Shown: positions 7,275-17,241 of the stretch, in pieces
How positions within the stretch are numbered: the stretch's first letter is position 1
How the letters are laid out: each line of letters begins with the position of its first letter
Assembly: GCA_902363835.1 (NCBI GenBank)
Contig: CABJBM010000011.1
Span: 1 to 64,000 of the forward strand
Length of the DNA stretch: 64,000 bases
Direction of reading: 5' to 3'
Origin: Lachnospiraceae bacterium
GTDB lineage: Bacteria; Bacillota; Clostridia; Lachnospirales; Lachnospiraceae
Position numbers and translations under genes: made by a program
Notes under the pieces: generated by a model
What the model was told of the DNA's origin: nothing
Seen by the model: only the letters and a program-made list of their open reading frames with translations
Database searches by the model: none

Positions 7275-8663
7275 TTATAAAACTTTACATGACCTGTTTA
7301 ACTTTTTCAGTTCATACAACACAAACTGGCTGACAATGATCATTGATGTAATATCCGCTATAGGCCCTGCATACAGGATTCCTTCTAAACCAAAGGATAA
7401 AGGAAGGATAAGAATCAGCGGTATCAACAACAAAAGCTGGCGCAGCATGGATAAAACAGAGGCCTTTAAGGGCTGTCCTGTTGACTGGAAATAGCTGGTG
7501 GTCGCAACCTGGAAGCCTGCCGTAAAGATTCCCAGCATATACACCTTTAAACAGCGTATGGCAAACTGGGTGAACTGCACATCCTCCGTCCCAAACAGGC
7601 TTAAAATCTGCCCTGGGAACAGCTGACAGGCAAGCCAGCCTGTCAGGGAGACCGTAGTTGCTGCCCCAGCAGCCAAAAGATAGGTTCTCCTCACACGATC
7701 TGGCTGATTTGCCCCCTTGTTAAACCCAAGAATGGGCTGGGAGCCGATTCCGATTCCGATACAGATAGAAATGAGGATCATTCCTATCTTATTTACAATT
7801 CCCATAGCGCTTAGAGCCACATCGCCGCCAATGGATGTCTGATTTCCATAATACACCAGAGAATTGTTCATGACAATCTGTAAAATGGTAGATGCTATCT
7901 GGGTGATGCCGCTGGAAATTCCAAGAGATAAGGCCAACCGGCAAATGTGCCCATGAATGCGTATGCTCTTTTTATGAAGGCGCATATGTTTCCCCTTGAA
8001 CATAAAATAATGCACCAGCATAATCGCGGAAATCATCTGAGAGGTGATGGTCGCAATGGCTGCCCCTATCACGCCCCAATGAAATACAAAGATATATATG
8101 GGATCCAGAATGGTATTTAAAATGGCGCCCAATAAAATGGCATACATGGATAAAGCCGGATTCCCATCGGTCCTGGCCATATTGCTCAACACCACGGAAA
8201 TCATGTTAAAGGGGGTTCCCAACAGTATGATAAAGGTATACTGCCTTGCATATTCCATGGTATTTTCAGTAGCTCCAAAAATCCTTAACATGGGCGTTAA
8301 AAGAGGAAACGCCACAGCCATTACTACAACGCTGGCTGCCAGAGTTACCAAAAAGACAGTTCCAAGAGTCTTGTCCGCCTCTTCCTCATTTTTCTCCCCC
8401 AGCTTGATGGCTGCATAGGCACTTCCGCCCGCTCCCAGCATGGTGGAAATGGCCAATATAATGGTGACAATGGGAAATGCAATGGTGGTTGCCGCATTTC
8501 CCAGATATCCGATGCCCTGTCCGATAAAAATCTGGTCAACAATGTTGTAAATCGAATTCACCAGCATGGAAACAATCGCCGGAAGTGCAAACTGCAGCAG
8601 CAAATGTCCTACTGGCTTATATCCCAGGGGATTTTCCCCCTGCTTTATCCTGTTTTGGTCCAT
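7275..8663 (-). CDS. MATE-family efflux transporter
   Basis: About 462 residues with roughly 12 hydrophobic segments in two similar halves. The typical MATE start PVGHLLLQFALPAIVSMLVNSIYNIVDQIFIG is visible. MATE pumps export cationic drugs or metabolites in exchange for Na+ or H+. I start at ATG 8663 because the longer reading frame would overlap the MarR gene by 46 bases; the ribosome site AAAGGAA lies in the MarR gene end. It is co-transcribed behind the MarR regulator, a common self-regulating pump pair. Confidence 0.9.
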   Translation of the reverse strand: MDQNRIKQGENPLGYKPVGHLLLQFALPAIVSMLVNSIYNIVDQIFIGQGIGYLGNAATTIAFPIVTIILAISTMLGAGGSAYAAIKLGEKNEEEADKTLGTVFLVTLAASVVVMAVAFPLLTPMLRIFGATENTMEYARQYTFIILLGTPFNMISVVLSNMARTDGNPALSMYAILLGAILNTILDPIYIFVFHWGVIGAAIATITSQMISAIMLVHYFMFKGKHMRLHKKSIRIHGHICRLALSLGISSGITQIASTILQIVMNNSLVYYGNQTSIGGDVALSAMGIVNKIGMILISICIGIGIGSQPILGFNKGANQPDRVRRTYLLAAGAATTVSLTGWLACQLFPGQILSLFGTEDVQFTQFAIRCLKVYMLGIFTAGFQVATTSYFQSTGQPLKASVLSMLRQLLLLIPLILILPLSFGLEGILYAGPIADITSMIIVSQFVLYELKKLNRSCKVL

Positions 8664-8671
8664 AAAATGTT

Positions 8672-9121
8672 CTATTCCTTTCCCTTCTGTTCCATGATAT
8701 GATCGCGGGCATTGCAAGCCATGCGGATGAGTATTTGCTCCGCTGCATCACGTTCCTCTTTGGTAAACCCCTTTAATATAATATCCGCCCATTCATTTAC
8801 GCTCTCCAAAGTTTTTTCCACAACAGACGCCGCCTTATCCGTAACGTAAATTCTCCGGATTCGTTTGTCCTCCTTGGCCATTTCCGTTAAGACATACCCC
8901 TCTTCTTCCAGCTTCTTCACCGCACGGGTGGCAGTCGCTTTATCGTAATGGCCAAAGGAGGCCAGCTCATGGAGGCTCATGCCCGGATTCTTAAAAATCT
9001 GCAATAAAAAAAACTGTTGTCCACAGCCTATCTGATAAGAGGATAATTGATTTGCAAAATACATATTGTTCAGTCTCTGGAGAATCGAGATGTGCTTCTC
9101 GATTTCCCTGCGCTCGTTCAT
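8672..9121 (-). CDS. MarR-family transcriptional regulator
   Basis: A 149-residue winged-helix protein with the MarR pattern: helix GMSLHELASFGHYDKATATRAVKKLEEEGYV, then the wing KEDKRIRRIYVTDK. ATG 9121 follows GGAGGT at 7 bases; two upstream in-frame starts lack a site. It sits directly upstream of the MATE pump and very likely represses the pair, with release by the pump's substrate. Confidence 0.9.
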   Translation of the reverse strand: MNERREIEKHISILQRLNNMYFANQLSSYQIGCGQQFFLLQIFKNPGMSLHELASFGHYDKATATRAVKKLEEEGYVLTEMAKEDKRIRRIYVTDKAASVVEKTLESVNEWADIILKGFTKEERDAAEQILIRMACNARDHIMEQKGKE

Positions 9122-9244
9122 GTTTTCTACCTCCATGCCATAAGGACGCATTTATCTATTTTAAATTGATACTCAGCATATCACAAAATGGTTGCACTCG
9201 CAACTATTTTTTTAAGGAATAAAATGGTTTGGATTCCATGAAAG

Positions 9245-9274
9245 AAGTCCAGACATCGCTGCCTGGACTTTTTG
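9245..9274. terminator. Terminator after the alpha-galactosidase operon
   Basis: An 8-bp stem (9245-9252 with 9263-9270) is flanked by A-rich and T-rich sequence on both sides. It closes the minus-strand operon ending at 9288; the plus-strand side has the better T-run. Confidence 0.6.
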
Positions 9275-9287
9275 TATCCAATATGGT

Positions 9288-11516
9288 TTAAGCCGGTGAA
9301 TCACAAGACTTTTTTTCAATGAAAATGAGGAAAGAGGCAAAATCCCCTGTCTCCTTTAAAAGACGGCCCCTGTCAATGGGAATACCGGCATACATAAGCT
9401 CGCTTCCATAGTATTCACCGGTCATTCCGGGAAGGGAAACCTGGTACAGCATATCCTCACAAAGGCCCTGAAGCTTCAGCCTGAGCCAGCCTGCATTAAC
9501 AGGATTCAAAACCTGGTAATAGGCGGCGACTGCCTGCTCAAGATCCTCCGACACTGCCATCCATGCCGTGTCATTTCCTTCAAAAGGACTCTTAAGCCTG
9601 TAAAACGTTCCCTGGTGCAAAAGCTTCCGGTACTCCTTATAACATGCAATCTGCTGCTTTACCATCTCTATTTCCTCAGAAGTCAGCTGATTCAAATCCA
9701 GTTCATATCCAAAAGCTCCGAAAATTGCCGCATTTCCCCTGGATTCCAAAGGTGTGATCCTGTGGACCTGATGGTTTGGAATTGCGGAAACATGGGCTCC
9801 AATGCTGGAAATGGGATAAACCATGCTGGTTCCATACTGAATCTTTAACCGGTCCATTGCATCCGTATTGTCACTGCACCATACCTGGGGAGCAAAGTAA
9901 AGCATTCCAGGGTCAAACCTGGCCCCTCCGCTGGCACAGGATTCAAACAGGATCTCAGGGAAATCCCTGGTGAACCGGGTATATAAGTCGTAAACTCCCA
10001 GAATAAATTTATGCATCACCATTCCCTGTTTGTCAGGAGAAGTTCCCTTTGAGTAACATTCCGTCAAATACCGGTTCATATCCCATTTGATATAGGAAAT
10101 CCTTGCATTGGCAATGATCTCCTTTAACATGCCGTAAACTGCATCAACCACTTCCTTCCTTGAGAAATCAAGAACATGCTGGTTTCTGCTGGGTGTTTCA
10201 TAACGTCCGGGAGCGGACAGGATCCAGTCTGGATGAGCCTCGTAAAAACGGCTGTCCTTATTGACCATTTCCGGCTCAATCCACAAACCGAATTTTAAGC
10301 CAAGGGTCTCAATTTTCTTTGACAGCCCGGAAATTCCTTCCGGAAGCTTTTCCTTATTCACATACCAGTCTCCCAAAGCCCTGTGGTCGTCGTTTCGCTG
10401 GCCGAACCAGCCGTCATCAAGGACAAACAGCTCCACTCCTGTTTCCTTTGCCTTTTTGGCAATGTCCAGGATCTTTTCTTCATTGAAATCCATGTAGGTT
10501 GCTTCCCAGTTATTTAAAAGCACAGGTCTTTCCCTGTCTCTCCAATATCCTCTTGCAAGCCGGGTCCTGTATAACCGATGGAAAATCTGGCTCATATGAG
10601 AAAGCCCCTGCTCCGAATATACCATCACAAGCTCAGGAGTCTGGAAGGATTCCCCTGTTTTCAGAGGCCATTCAAAGGTATCCGGATGGATTCCCATGAG
10701 CACCCGTGTGGTATCATGGGTGCAGACCTCCACCTGACCTAAAAAGCTTCCGCTGTACACGAGGCTGAAGCCGTATACCTGGCCGCTTTTTTCTGTTGTT
10801 TCTTTTCTTGCCAGGGCCAGAAATGGATTGTGCTCCGCGCTGCTGATCCCTCTCATGCTGTAGATGGACTGAATCCCCTGTTCCAGGGGACGTCTCTTTA
10901 AATACCTCTCTCTGGACCATGCCCCTGAAAGCTGGATCATCTCATAATCACAATCCGGCAAATCCACCGCTCCGCTCATTGCATTCAATAAAACGATCTC
11001 TTCCCTGCCATGGTGATCAAAACGAGCGTGCCTTGTAAGGGCCGGTATCTCTTCGTAGATGGTATAGGAAAGAATTAAGTCCGTATCCATGACACCATCA
11101 TGAAGGGTGATCTCCAGGGTCACTGCCTCCTTATCCTCCTCCACATAGGTGGCAGGAAGAGGCTCTATGGACCGTTTTCCTTTAAAGATTTCGTGGGAAA
11201 CATAGGTGAAGCTGGTGATCCTGCTGCCATTCTCCTGTTTGACGGTGCAGGCGCCGTACCGGTAGTCCCCTGTCCCGTAAGCCGGATATTCCTGCTTTGT
11301 ATACTGCAGACAAAGGCTGACCGGTTCCGGACAGGTGATGGCGGCATGAGAGCGCTCTCCTGTCTCAAGAAGATAGGCATGGGACTCCCTGTCCCTGATC
11401 TGTTTCCCATAGTACAGATTTCCCAGCTGTCCATTGGCCATGATCTGAATGATATAACTTACAGAATGGTTATATAAGTGAAACTCTTTCGCTTGTTCAT
11501 GATAAATGATAGGCAT
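9288..11516 (-). CDS. aga: Alpha-galactosidase, glycoside hydrolase family 36
   Basis: 742 residues, the usual length of clostridial and bacillar GH36 enzymes that remove terminal alpha-1,6-galactose from melibiose, raffinose and stachyose. The order is an N-terminal beta-sandwich, a TIM barrel with NNWEATYMDF and VLDDGWFG, the nucleophile in YIKWDMNR (D479) and the acid/base in CSDNTDAMDR (D549), then a C-terminal beta domain. The Asp positions match characterised GH36 enzymes closely. No signal peptide, so it works on imported sugar. It is the last gene of the msmEFG-type operon, 14 bases after the permease. A second, unrelated alpha-galactosidase (GH4) is encoded at 15795. Confidence 0.95.
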   Translation of the reverse strand: MPIIYHEQAKEFHLYNHSVSYIIQIMANGQLGNLYYGKQIRDRESHAYLLETGERSHAAITCPEPVSLCLQYTKQEYPAYGTGDYRYGACTVKQENGSRITSFTYVSHEIFKGKRSIEPLPATYVEEDKEAVTLEITLHDGVMDTDLILSYTIYEEIPALTRHARFDHHGREEIVLLNAMSGAVDLPDCDYEMIQLSGAWSRERYLKRRPLEQGIQSIYSMRGISSAEHNPFLALARKETTEKSGQVYGFSLVYSGSFLGQVEVCTHDTTRVLMGIHPDTFEWPLKTGESFQTPELVMVYSEQGLSHMSQIFHRLYRTRLARGYWRDRERPVLLNNWEATYMDFNEEKILDIAKKAKETGVELFVLDDGWFGQRNDDHRALGDWYVNKEKLPEGISGLSKKIETLGLKFGLWIEPEMVNKDSRFYEAHPDWILSAPGRYETPSRNQHVLDFSRKEVVDAVYGMLKEIIANARISYIKWDMNRYLTECYSKGTSPDKQGMVMHKFILGVYDLYTRFTRDFPEILFESCASGGARFDPGMLYFAPQVWCSDNTDAMDRLKIQYGTSMVYPISSIGAHVSAIPNHQVHRITPLESRGNAAIFGAFGYELDLNQLTSEEIEMVKQQIACYKEYRKLLHQGTFYRLKSPFEGNDTAWMAVSEDLEQAVAAYYQVLNPVNAGWLRLKLQGLCEDMLYQVSLPGMTGEYYGSELMYAGIPIDRGRLLKETGDFASFLIFIEKKSCDSPA

Positions 11517-11530
11517 AAGTCAGACTCCTT

Positions 11531-12361
11531 TTATAATTTTCCTCCGGATGTAGCAATTCCTTCTATAAACTGTTTCTGGAATATAAGATATATGATAATC
11601 ATTGGAATACAGGCCAGCAAAGATGCGGCCATAAGCTCCGGATAGTTTGTTTCAAACTGTCCCTGCAGCTTTGCAAGGGCAGCGGATAAGGGCATGGTGT
11701 TTTGCTCCGTATTTACAACCAGGGGCCACATCAGCTCCTTAAATGCAAACAGCGCCGTAAAAATGCCGAGAGCCACCATGGAAGATTTCGTAAGTGGAGC
11801 CATTACATAGAGAAAGGTCTGGCCGATATTGCAGCCGTCAAGCCTTGCCGCTTCTTCCAAAGAAGAAGGAAGTCCCATGTAGGCCTGCCTTAACAGAAAG
11901 GTTCCAAAGGCAGTCACAAGCCCGGGAAAAAGCAGTCCAAAGGAAGTATTTAACATTCCCAGCTTACTCACCATTAAGTACTGGGGGATAATAAAGATCT
12001 GGGATGGCACCATCATCTGGAAAAGAACCAGGGAAAAGGCCAGATTCTTTCCTTTAAAATGAAGGCGTCCAAAGGCATATCCAGCCATAGTTGCAGTGAG
12101 CACCGCACAAATAACACGTTCCACAATGAGAAAAAGAGTATTCCAGTACAGCTTAAAAAAGTTCATCTTGCTCACCACTGAATGGAATGCTTCCTTCCGC
12201 CATACGGTTGGAAAGATAATGAACGGATTCATTTGGGTGGCTTCTGATGTGCTTTTAAAAGCTGTTAAAAGCATCCATAAAAAGGGTACCAGCATAATGG
12301 CGGACCCTATAACAAGGATTAAGTAAACAATACCTGATTTGATTTTTGTATTCTTATTCAT
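11531..12361 (-). CDS. msmG: Sugar ABC transporter permease, MsmG/MalG type
   Basis: A 276-residue inner-membrane protein with six predicted helices. The EAA loop for docking the ATPase reads EEAARLDGCNIGQTFLYVMAP. It pairs with the permease at 12374 and the binding protein at 13389. No ATPase gene lies in this operon, so the importer must borrow a shared MsmK/MsiK-type ATPase encoded elsewhere, as is usual for family CUT1 in Firmicutes. Confidence 0.92.
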   Translation of the reverse strand: MNKNTKIKSGIVYLILVIGSAIMLVPFLWMLLTAFKSTSEATQMNPFIIFPTVWRKEAFHSVVSKMNFFKLYWNTLFLIVERVICAVLTATMAGYAFGRLHFKGKNLAFSLVLFQMMVPSQIFIIPQYLMVSKLGMLNTSFGLLFPGLVTAFGTFLLRQAYMGLPSSLEEAARLDGCNIGQTFLYVMAPLTKSSMVALGIFTALFAFKELMWPLVVNTEQNTMPLSAALAKLQGQFETNYPELMAASLLACIPMIIIYLIFQKQFIEGIATSGGKL

Positions 12362-12373
12362 AGTTCTCCTTTC

Positions 12374-13279
12374 CTAGCTATAGTTCACCCATTTTTTCTG
12401 GCAGATCATCTGGATCACCGTTATGAGAAGGATCACCAAAAGCAGCAGCATGACAATGGAAGAGCCGTATCCCTTGTTTCCTTCAATAAAAGAGTATTTA
12501 TAGAAAAGATACACCAGGGACTGGGTCTTTCCCAGGGCCGGATTATTTCTGCCCATCATCATATAAATGCTGTCAAACACCTGCATGGCCCCAATGACCC
12601 TGGTCACAGTAACGAAAAACATGGTAGGGGATATTAAAGGCAGGGTAATGGTGAAAAACTGGCTGATGCCATCCGCTCCGTCAATCTGTGCCGCCTCATA
12701 ATAATCCCTTGGAATCTCCTGAAGCCCGGCAAAAAACAGCACCATATTATAGCCGATCACGGACCATATTCCTACAACAGCCACGGAAATAAAGGCAATA
12801 TTGGGATTGGAGATCCAGTTCACACCTGACAGGCCTATCGCCCGCAGCAGATGGTTAAGAAGTCCGAACTCCGAGTTATAAAGCCACCTCCAGACCATGG
12901 CCACCGCAGCAGGAGCCGCTACCATTGGCAGGAAAAAAATAGTCCTCCAGACGGAGCGTCCCCTGATCTTTCCATTTAAAAAGACGGCTATTACAAGGGC
13001 AATTGCAATGGAAAAGGGTACCTCAATCACCGCATATTTACACGTATTCCACAGAGCCTGCCATACGGCCCCGTCACTGAAAAGCTTCCGGTAATTGTCA
13101 AACCCGATAAATACATTGCCTTTGCCGAAAGCCCCTGTTTTAAAAAAGCTCTGATAAATGGTCTGGAAAATGGGGATGATGTTTAAAATAATGAGACCTG
13201 CCATGGTGGGCAGCAAAAACATCCACCCCCACAAAAATTCACTTCTCTCCCGCCTTGATACTTTTGATTTTCTATTCAT
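12374..13279 (-). CDS. msmF: Sugar ABC transporter permease, MsmF/MalF type
   Basis: A 301-residue membrane protein with six helices and the EAA loop YEAAQIDGADGISQFFTITLP. It is the first permease of the alpha-galactoside importer. A hairpin terminator separates it from the binding-protein gene, which would give more binding protein than permease. The stop is 12 bases before the msmG start. Confidence 0.92.
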   Translation of the reverse strand: MNRKSKVSRRERSEFLWGWMFLLPTMAGLIILNIIPIFQTIYQSFFKTGAFGKGNVFIGFDNYRKLFSDGAVWQALWNTCKYAVIEVPFSIAIALVIAVFLNGKIRGRSVWRTIFFLPMVAAPAAVAMVWRWLYNSEFGLLNHLLRAIGLSGVNWISNPNIAFISVAVVGIWSVIGYNMVLFFAGLQEIPRDYYEAAQIDGADGISQFFTITLPLISPTMFFVTVTRVIGAMQVFDSIYMMMGRNNPALGKTQSLVYLFYKYSFIEGNKGYGSSIVMLLLLVILLITVIQMICQKKWVNYS

Positions 13280-13345
13280 GCAGACCCTCCGTATTTCTTT
13301 GTCAGGCGGATATTCCCAATCCGCCTCACTGCTTGCTTGATCCGG

Positions 13346-13380
13346 TTAAAAAGGGGAGGCGCTTTACAGCCTGCCTCCCC
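13346..13380 (-). terminator. Attenuating terminator between binding protein and permeases
   Basis: On the minus strand GGGGAGGC (13373-13380) pairs with GCCTCCCC (13353-13360) and is followed by TTTTT. Because the downstream genes belong to the same operon, partial read-through is expected. Confidence 0.8.
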
Positions 13381-13388
13381 AGCCCTTC

Positions 13389-14726
13389 CTATTCTTGTGC
13401 CAGCATGGCATTCATTTCCTGAGCAATGTCCTTGCAGACATCTTCCACGCTCTTGGCTCCTGTCCATGCATCAATCAACTTTTCATGGCTCATATTGTTC
13501 CAGGCAACCGTTGATTTGGAGTACGGTCTGATAACCAGATCACCCATCATATCCAAGTATGCCTGAAGATTAAAGTCCGGATAAGCCTTGATCCAGTTAT
13601 CCGTTGTTCCTTCGTAGGCGGAAATAACGATTCCAAGGTCAGACTGCTTCTGCTGCGCTGCCTTTGATCCCATGTATTCAATGAGCTTCCATGCTTCCTC
13701 AGGCATGCTGGTATTACCGGAAGCTGCCCAGCCCAATCCATTGTAAATGGAAATTCTCTTTCCTGTTGCAGCATCCTTTGGAAGCATTGCAATGTCACAA
13801 TTTGCCTTTACATAATCATTGTTACAAAGTTCCGGAAGCATCCAGGACCCCATTGTAACCATTCCTACCTTGCCGGCTTCAAATAAAGCTTCCTCCGTAT
13901 TTTCTGCCATCACCTCATATGGAGGGGCATATCCCTCTTTCATTAAGTCTGTTATAAAGGTCAAGCCCTTGATGGTTCCCGGCTGGTCAAATCCGGAGGA
14001 CTTCTTATCATCGCTGATCACATAACCGCCCATATCATAAACGATGTTGTTCCAGCCTGCCTGGTCATTGGTTGGCCTTAAGGCAAATCCGTACTGGCTT
14101 CCATCGGCCTTGGTCAGTTTTTTTGCTGCATCTGCAAAATCATCCCAGGTCCAGTCCTTGTTGGGATAAGGAATTCCTGCTTCATCAAACATGGTCTTGT
14201 TGTACCAGAGAGCAATGGTGTCAATATCCTTTGGCACCGCATACTGCTTTGTGCCTTCCCAATTATAAATCTGCACAATATCCTTTGGGAATTTGTCCAT
14301 TTCCAGGACCTTGCTGTCCTTGATCCGGTCTGTTAAATCCAAAAGCATTTCATATTCCGAATACCTTGCGATCTCATTGGAATGCATCCAGAAAACATCA
14401 GGAAGAGATCCGCCGGTTGCTCCGGCCTCCAGCATGGTCCAGTACTGCTCCCACGGAGTTACCTGGATCTGTGTCTTGATTCCGGTTTCCTTTGTAAAAT
14501 CCTTCATAATCTCTGTCAGGCCCGGCTCCTGGTTCTTATCCCAGATCGCAACCGTCAGAATTCCCTGGGCTCCCCCATTTCCTGACTCACTGGAGCTTTC
14601 TGCTTCCTGTTTTGTTTCCCCCGAGCTTGCAGGAGCAGTCTCTTTCCCGGCCTTGCTTCCGCAGCCAGCCAGTGCTGCTGCCATAACCGCCGCCATTGCT
14701 GCTGTTAACCACCATTTGCGTTTCAT
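13389..14726 (-). CDS. msmE: Sugar ABC transporter substrate-binding lipoprotein, MsmE type
   Basis: A 445-residue family-1 solute-binding protein. The N-terminus is a lipoprotein signal, basic then hydrophobic, ending in LAGCGSK with the lipidated Cys at residue 22, followed by a Ser/Glu-rich linker. The mature part shows WEQYWTMLEAGATGGSLPDVFWM, typical of sugar binders. Two alpha-galactosidases next to it make raffinose-type alpha-galactosides the likely ligand. It is first in the operon msmE-msmF-msmG-aga. Upstream (14727-14879) lies a TATAAT on the minus strand near 14815 without a convincing -35, consistent with an activator-dependent promoter. Confidence 0.93.
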   Translation of the reverse strand: MKRKWWLTAAMAAVMAAALAGCGSKAGKETAPASSGETKQEAESSSESGNGGAQGILTVAIWDKNQEPGLTEIMKDFTKETGIKTQIQVTPWEQYWTMLEAGATGGSLPDVFWMHSNEIARYSEYEMLLDLTDRIKDSKVLEMDKFPKDIVQIYNWEGTKQYAVPKDIDTIALWYNKTMFDEAGIPYPNKDWTWDDFADAAKKLTKADGSQYGFALRPTNDQAGWNNIVYDMGGYVISDDKKSSGFDQPGTIKGLTFITDLMKEGYAPPYEVMAENTEEALFEAGKVGMVTMGSWMLPELCNNDYVKANCDIAMLPKDAATGKRISIYNGLGWAASGNTSMPEEAWKLIEYMGSKAAQQKQSDLGIVISAYEGTTDNWIKAYPDFNLQAYLDMMGDLVIRPYSKSTVAWNNMSHEKLIDAWTGAKSVEDVCKDIAQEMNAMLAQE

Positions 14727-14879
14727 TTTGTTACCTCCCTTTAATTAGTCAGTTTATATAGTTAAAACTGATTTCACAACTATTATTTGTATACTTTTCT
14801 TTTTCTAATGCTGATTATAAACCATTTTTCATCTATATTACATAGACTAATGTGACAGGTACATGGTGTTTTGTTATAT

Positions 14880-15677
14880 TTACCGAACTTCTTTCCTCAT
14901 CCTTTTCCGGTATTGAAAAGGCGATTCCCCCTCTGTCTGAAGAAAACTTTTGCAGAATACCGATGCATCGTGAAACCCGCAGGACAAACCGGTTTCCGTT
15001 ACGCTTAACATTGTATCCTCTAACAAACGCTTTGCTTCCATGATCCGGTAGGCCGTTAAATAGTGCTTTGGAGAAATCCCCTTGTATTTCATAAAAAGCC
15101 TGTACAAATAGGTCCGGTCAATCCCCACATAGTTGGCCACATCCCCAATCTGAATGGGATAGCTGTAATTATGGCGAATATACCCTTCTGCCCGGGACAA
15201 ATAACTCTGCTCATACTCCCCTGCTTCCTTGCCGGCCTTAGGAAACCGGGAAAACAGCAGATAAAGATGCCCTGCCATCTCATCCATATTATGGCCTCCG
15301 CTTTGAAAAGCAGCCACCAGTCCTTCCATGTGGGTACGCCATTCATTTCCATGATCAAAGTGATAAACATACCCGTTTTCCTCCTGGCGGTAATCAGCTA
15401 AAAGCCTCTCCGCCTCAGTGCCTGCAAAAGCTGCCCAGGCATATTCCCAGGGCTCGTCCTTATCCGCCTGATAATAGGTGACCTCCTGCGGCTTGATCAA
15501 AAATGCATCTCCTTCCTTTAAGGCATACTCCTCTCCTCCTGTCCGGTAGATGCCTTTTCCCCTAAGCACCACATGCATCAGGTAATGTTTCCGTATTGCA
15601 GGCCCGAAAAAATGCCCGGATGCACACTGCTCACTGCCGCAGTAATAAATGGTTAACCCCCTTGCCAACTGATTCAT
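14880..15677 (-). CDS. AraC-family regulator with N-terminal cupin (MsmR type)
   Basis: 265 residues. An N-terminal sugar-sensing cupin (GKGIYRTGGEEYALKEGDAFLI) is followed by two C-terminal helix-turn-helix motifs (IGDVANYVGIDRTYLYRLF and VTETGLSCGFHDASVFCKSF). ATG 15677 follows GGAGGG; a longer frame starting at 15719 has no ribosome site. It lies between the msm operon and the divergent melA, and is the best candidate activator of both. The cupin resembles that of the AraC gene at 17242, so the locus has two related regulators. Confidence 0.9.
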   Translation of the reverse strand: MNQLARGLTIYYCGSEQCASGHFFGPAIRKHYLMHVVLRGKGIYRTGGEEYALKEGDAFLIKPQEVTYYQADKDEPWEYAWAAFAGTEAERLLADYRQEENGYVYHFDHGNEWRTHMEGLVAAFQSGGHNMDEMAGHLYLLFSRFPKAGKEAGEYEQSYLSRAEGYIRHNYSYPIQIGDVANYVGIDRTYLYRLFMKYKGISPKHYLTAYRIMEAKRLLEDTMLSVTETGLSCGFHDASVFCKSFLQTEGESPFQYRKRMRKEVR

Positions 15678-15794
15678 CCTAATCCCTCCATACAACAAAA
15701 CAACAACTTTGTGAAACAAACATCCTATCTTTTTTTCTGCTGTAATTATACAATATCCTCATAAGACAGACAAGGAAAACAAGGAGGAAAGAAC

Positions 15795-17117
15795 ATGGTT
15801 AAAATAACTTTTATGGGGGCGGGAAGCACGATATTTGCCAGAAATGTCCTGGGCGACTGCATGTGCACTCCAACACTTCAGGATGCTGTGATTGCTCTTT
15901 ATGACATTGACCCGGTCCGGCTTGCGGATTCGGAGCTTATTCTGAATGCAATCAACAAAAATGTAAATCAGGGACGGGCTGGCATAAAGACTTATCTGGG
16001 AGTAGAAAACAGAAAGGAAGCTCTGTCCGGAGCCAACTTTGTTGTGAACGCCATTCAGGTGGGGGGATATGATCCATGTACCATAACAGACTTTGAGATC
16101 CCTAAAAAATACGGCTTAAGACAGACCATTGCAGATACCCTTGGAATCGGCGGTATCATGCGGGGGCTGAGAACCATTCCCGTTATGGAGGACTTTGCCA
16201 GAGACATGGAAGAGGTCTGCCCTGATGCCTACTTCTTAAATTATACCAACCCAATGGCCATTTTAACCGGCTATATGCAGCGTTATACGTCCATTAAAAC
16301 CATTGGTTTATGCCACAGCGTCCAGGTATGCTCAGAAACCTTATTAAAGGGACTTGATATGGAGGATAAGCTGGAGGGAAGAACAGAGCTGATCGCAGGA
16401 ATCAACCATATGGCCTGGCTTTTAAAGCTCCATGACAAGGAGGGAAATGACCTCTACCCTGTCATCCGGCAGAAAGCCCTTGAGAAAAACCAGGGATCAA
16501 AACATAAGGATATGGTCCGCTTTGAGTACATTAACCATTTGGGCTATTATTGTACGGAATCCAGCGAGCACAATGCGGAATACAATCCATTGTTCATAAA
16601 ATCCGGGTATCCGGATATGATCGAAGAATTCCAGATTCCTCTGGACGAGTATCCCAGGCGCTGCATCAAGCAGATTAATGAATGGGAGGAGGAAAAAAAC
16701 TCTATTCTGAATAACGGAGAGATCACCCATACCCGTTCCCATGAATACGCTTCCTATATTATGGAAGCAATTCTGACCAACAAGCCTTACAAAATCGGTG
16801 CAAGCGTATTAAACCACGGGCTGATCGATAATCTTCCTGCTGATGCCTGTGTGGAAGTTCCCTGCCTTGTAGACGGAAGCGGGATCACTCCCTGTCATGT
16901 AGGGCGCCTCCCCACCCAGCTGGCAGCCATGAACATGACAAACATCAATCCCCAGCTTCTCACCATAGAAGCAGCTCATAACAGAGACAGAAAGACCATT
17001 TACCAGGCAGCCATGCTGGATCCCCACACTGCTGCCGAGCTCAGCATAAAGGATATCCGCTCCATGGTGGACGAACTCATTGCAGCCCACGGCGACTACA
17101 TGAAAATGTACCGTTAA
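15795..17117 (+). CDS. melA: Alpha-galactosidase MelA, glycoside hydrolase family 4
   Basis: 440 residues. GH4 enzymes use NAD+ and Mn2+ and cleave by oxidation at C3 and elimination. The N-terminal Rossmann start ITFMGAGSTIFARNVLGD, the NYTNPM motif and the metal ligands C173-H174 in GLCHSVQ with GINHMAW match MelA. It hydrolyses melibiose-like alpha-galactosides in the cytoplasm. A good AAGGAGG precedes the ATG. It is divergent from the AraC gene at 14880 and followed by another AraC gene. Confidence 0.94.
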   Translation: MVKITFMGAGSTIFARNVLGDCMCTPTLQDAVIALYDIDPVRLADSELILNAINKNVNQGRAGIKTYLGVENRKEALSGANFVVNAIQVGGYDPCTITDFEIPKKYGLRQTIADTLGIGGIMRGLRTIPVMEDFARDMEEVCPDAYFLNYTNPMAILTGYMQRYTSIKTIGLCHSVQVCSETLLKGLDMEDKLEGRTELIAGINHMAWLLKLHDKEGNDLYPVIRQKALEKNQGSKHKDMVRFEYINHLGYYCTESSEHNAEYNPLFIKSGYPDMIEEFQIPLDEYPRRCIKQINEWEEEKNSILNNGEITHTRSHEYASYIMEAILTNKPYKIGASVLNHGLIDNLPADACVEVPCLVDGSGITPCHVGRLPTQLAAMNMTNINPQLLTIEAAHNRDRKTIYQAAMLDPHTAAELSIKDIRSMVDELIAAHGDYMKMYR

Positions 17118-17241
17118 AAAATATCCCCAGGAACTTTCATTTGCAAATTACGTTTACTGCCTGTATACTTGACCCTATCAAACATCCTAATAAAAGCGGA
17201 TTGTCTGACAGGGTCTTTCACCATTTTGAGGGGGTATATTT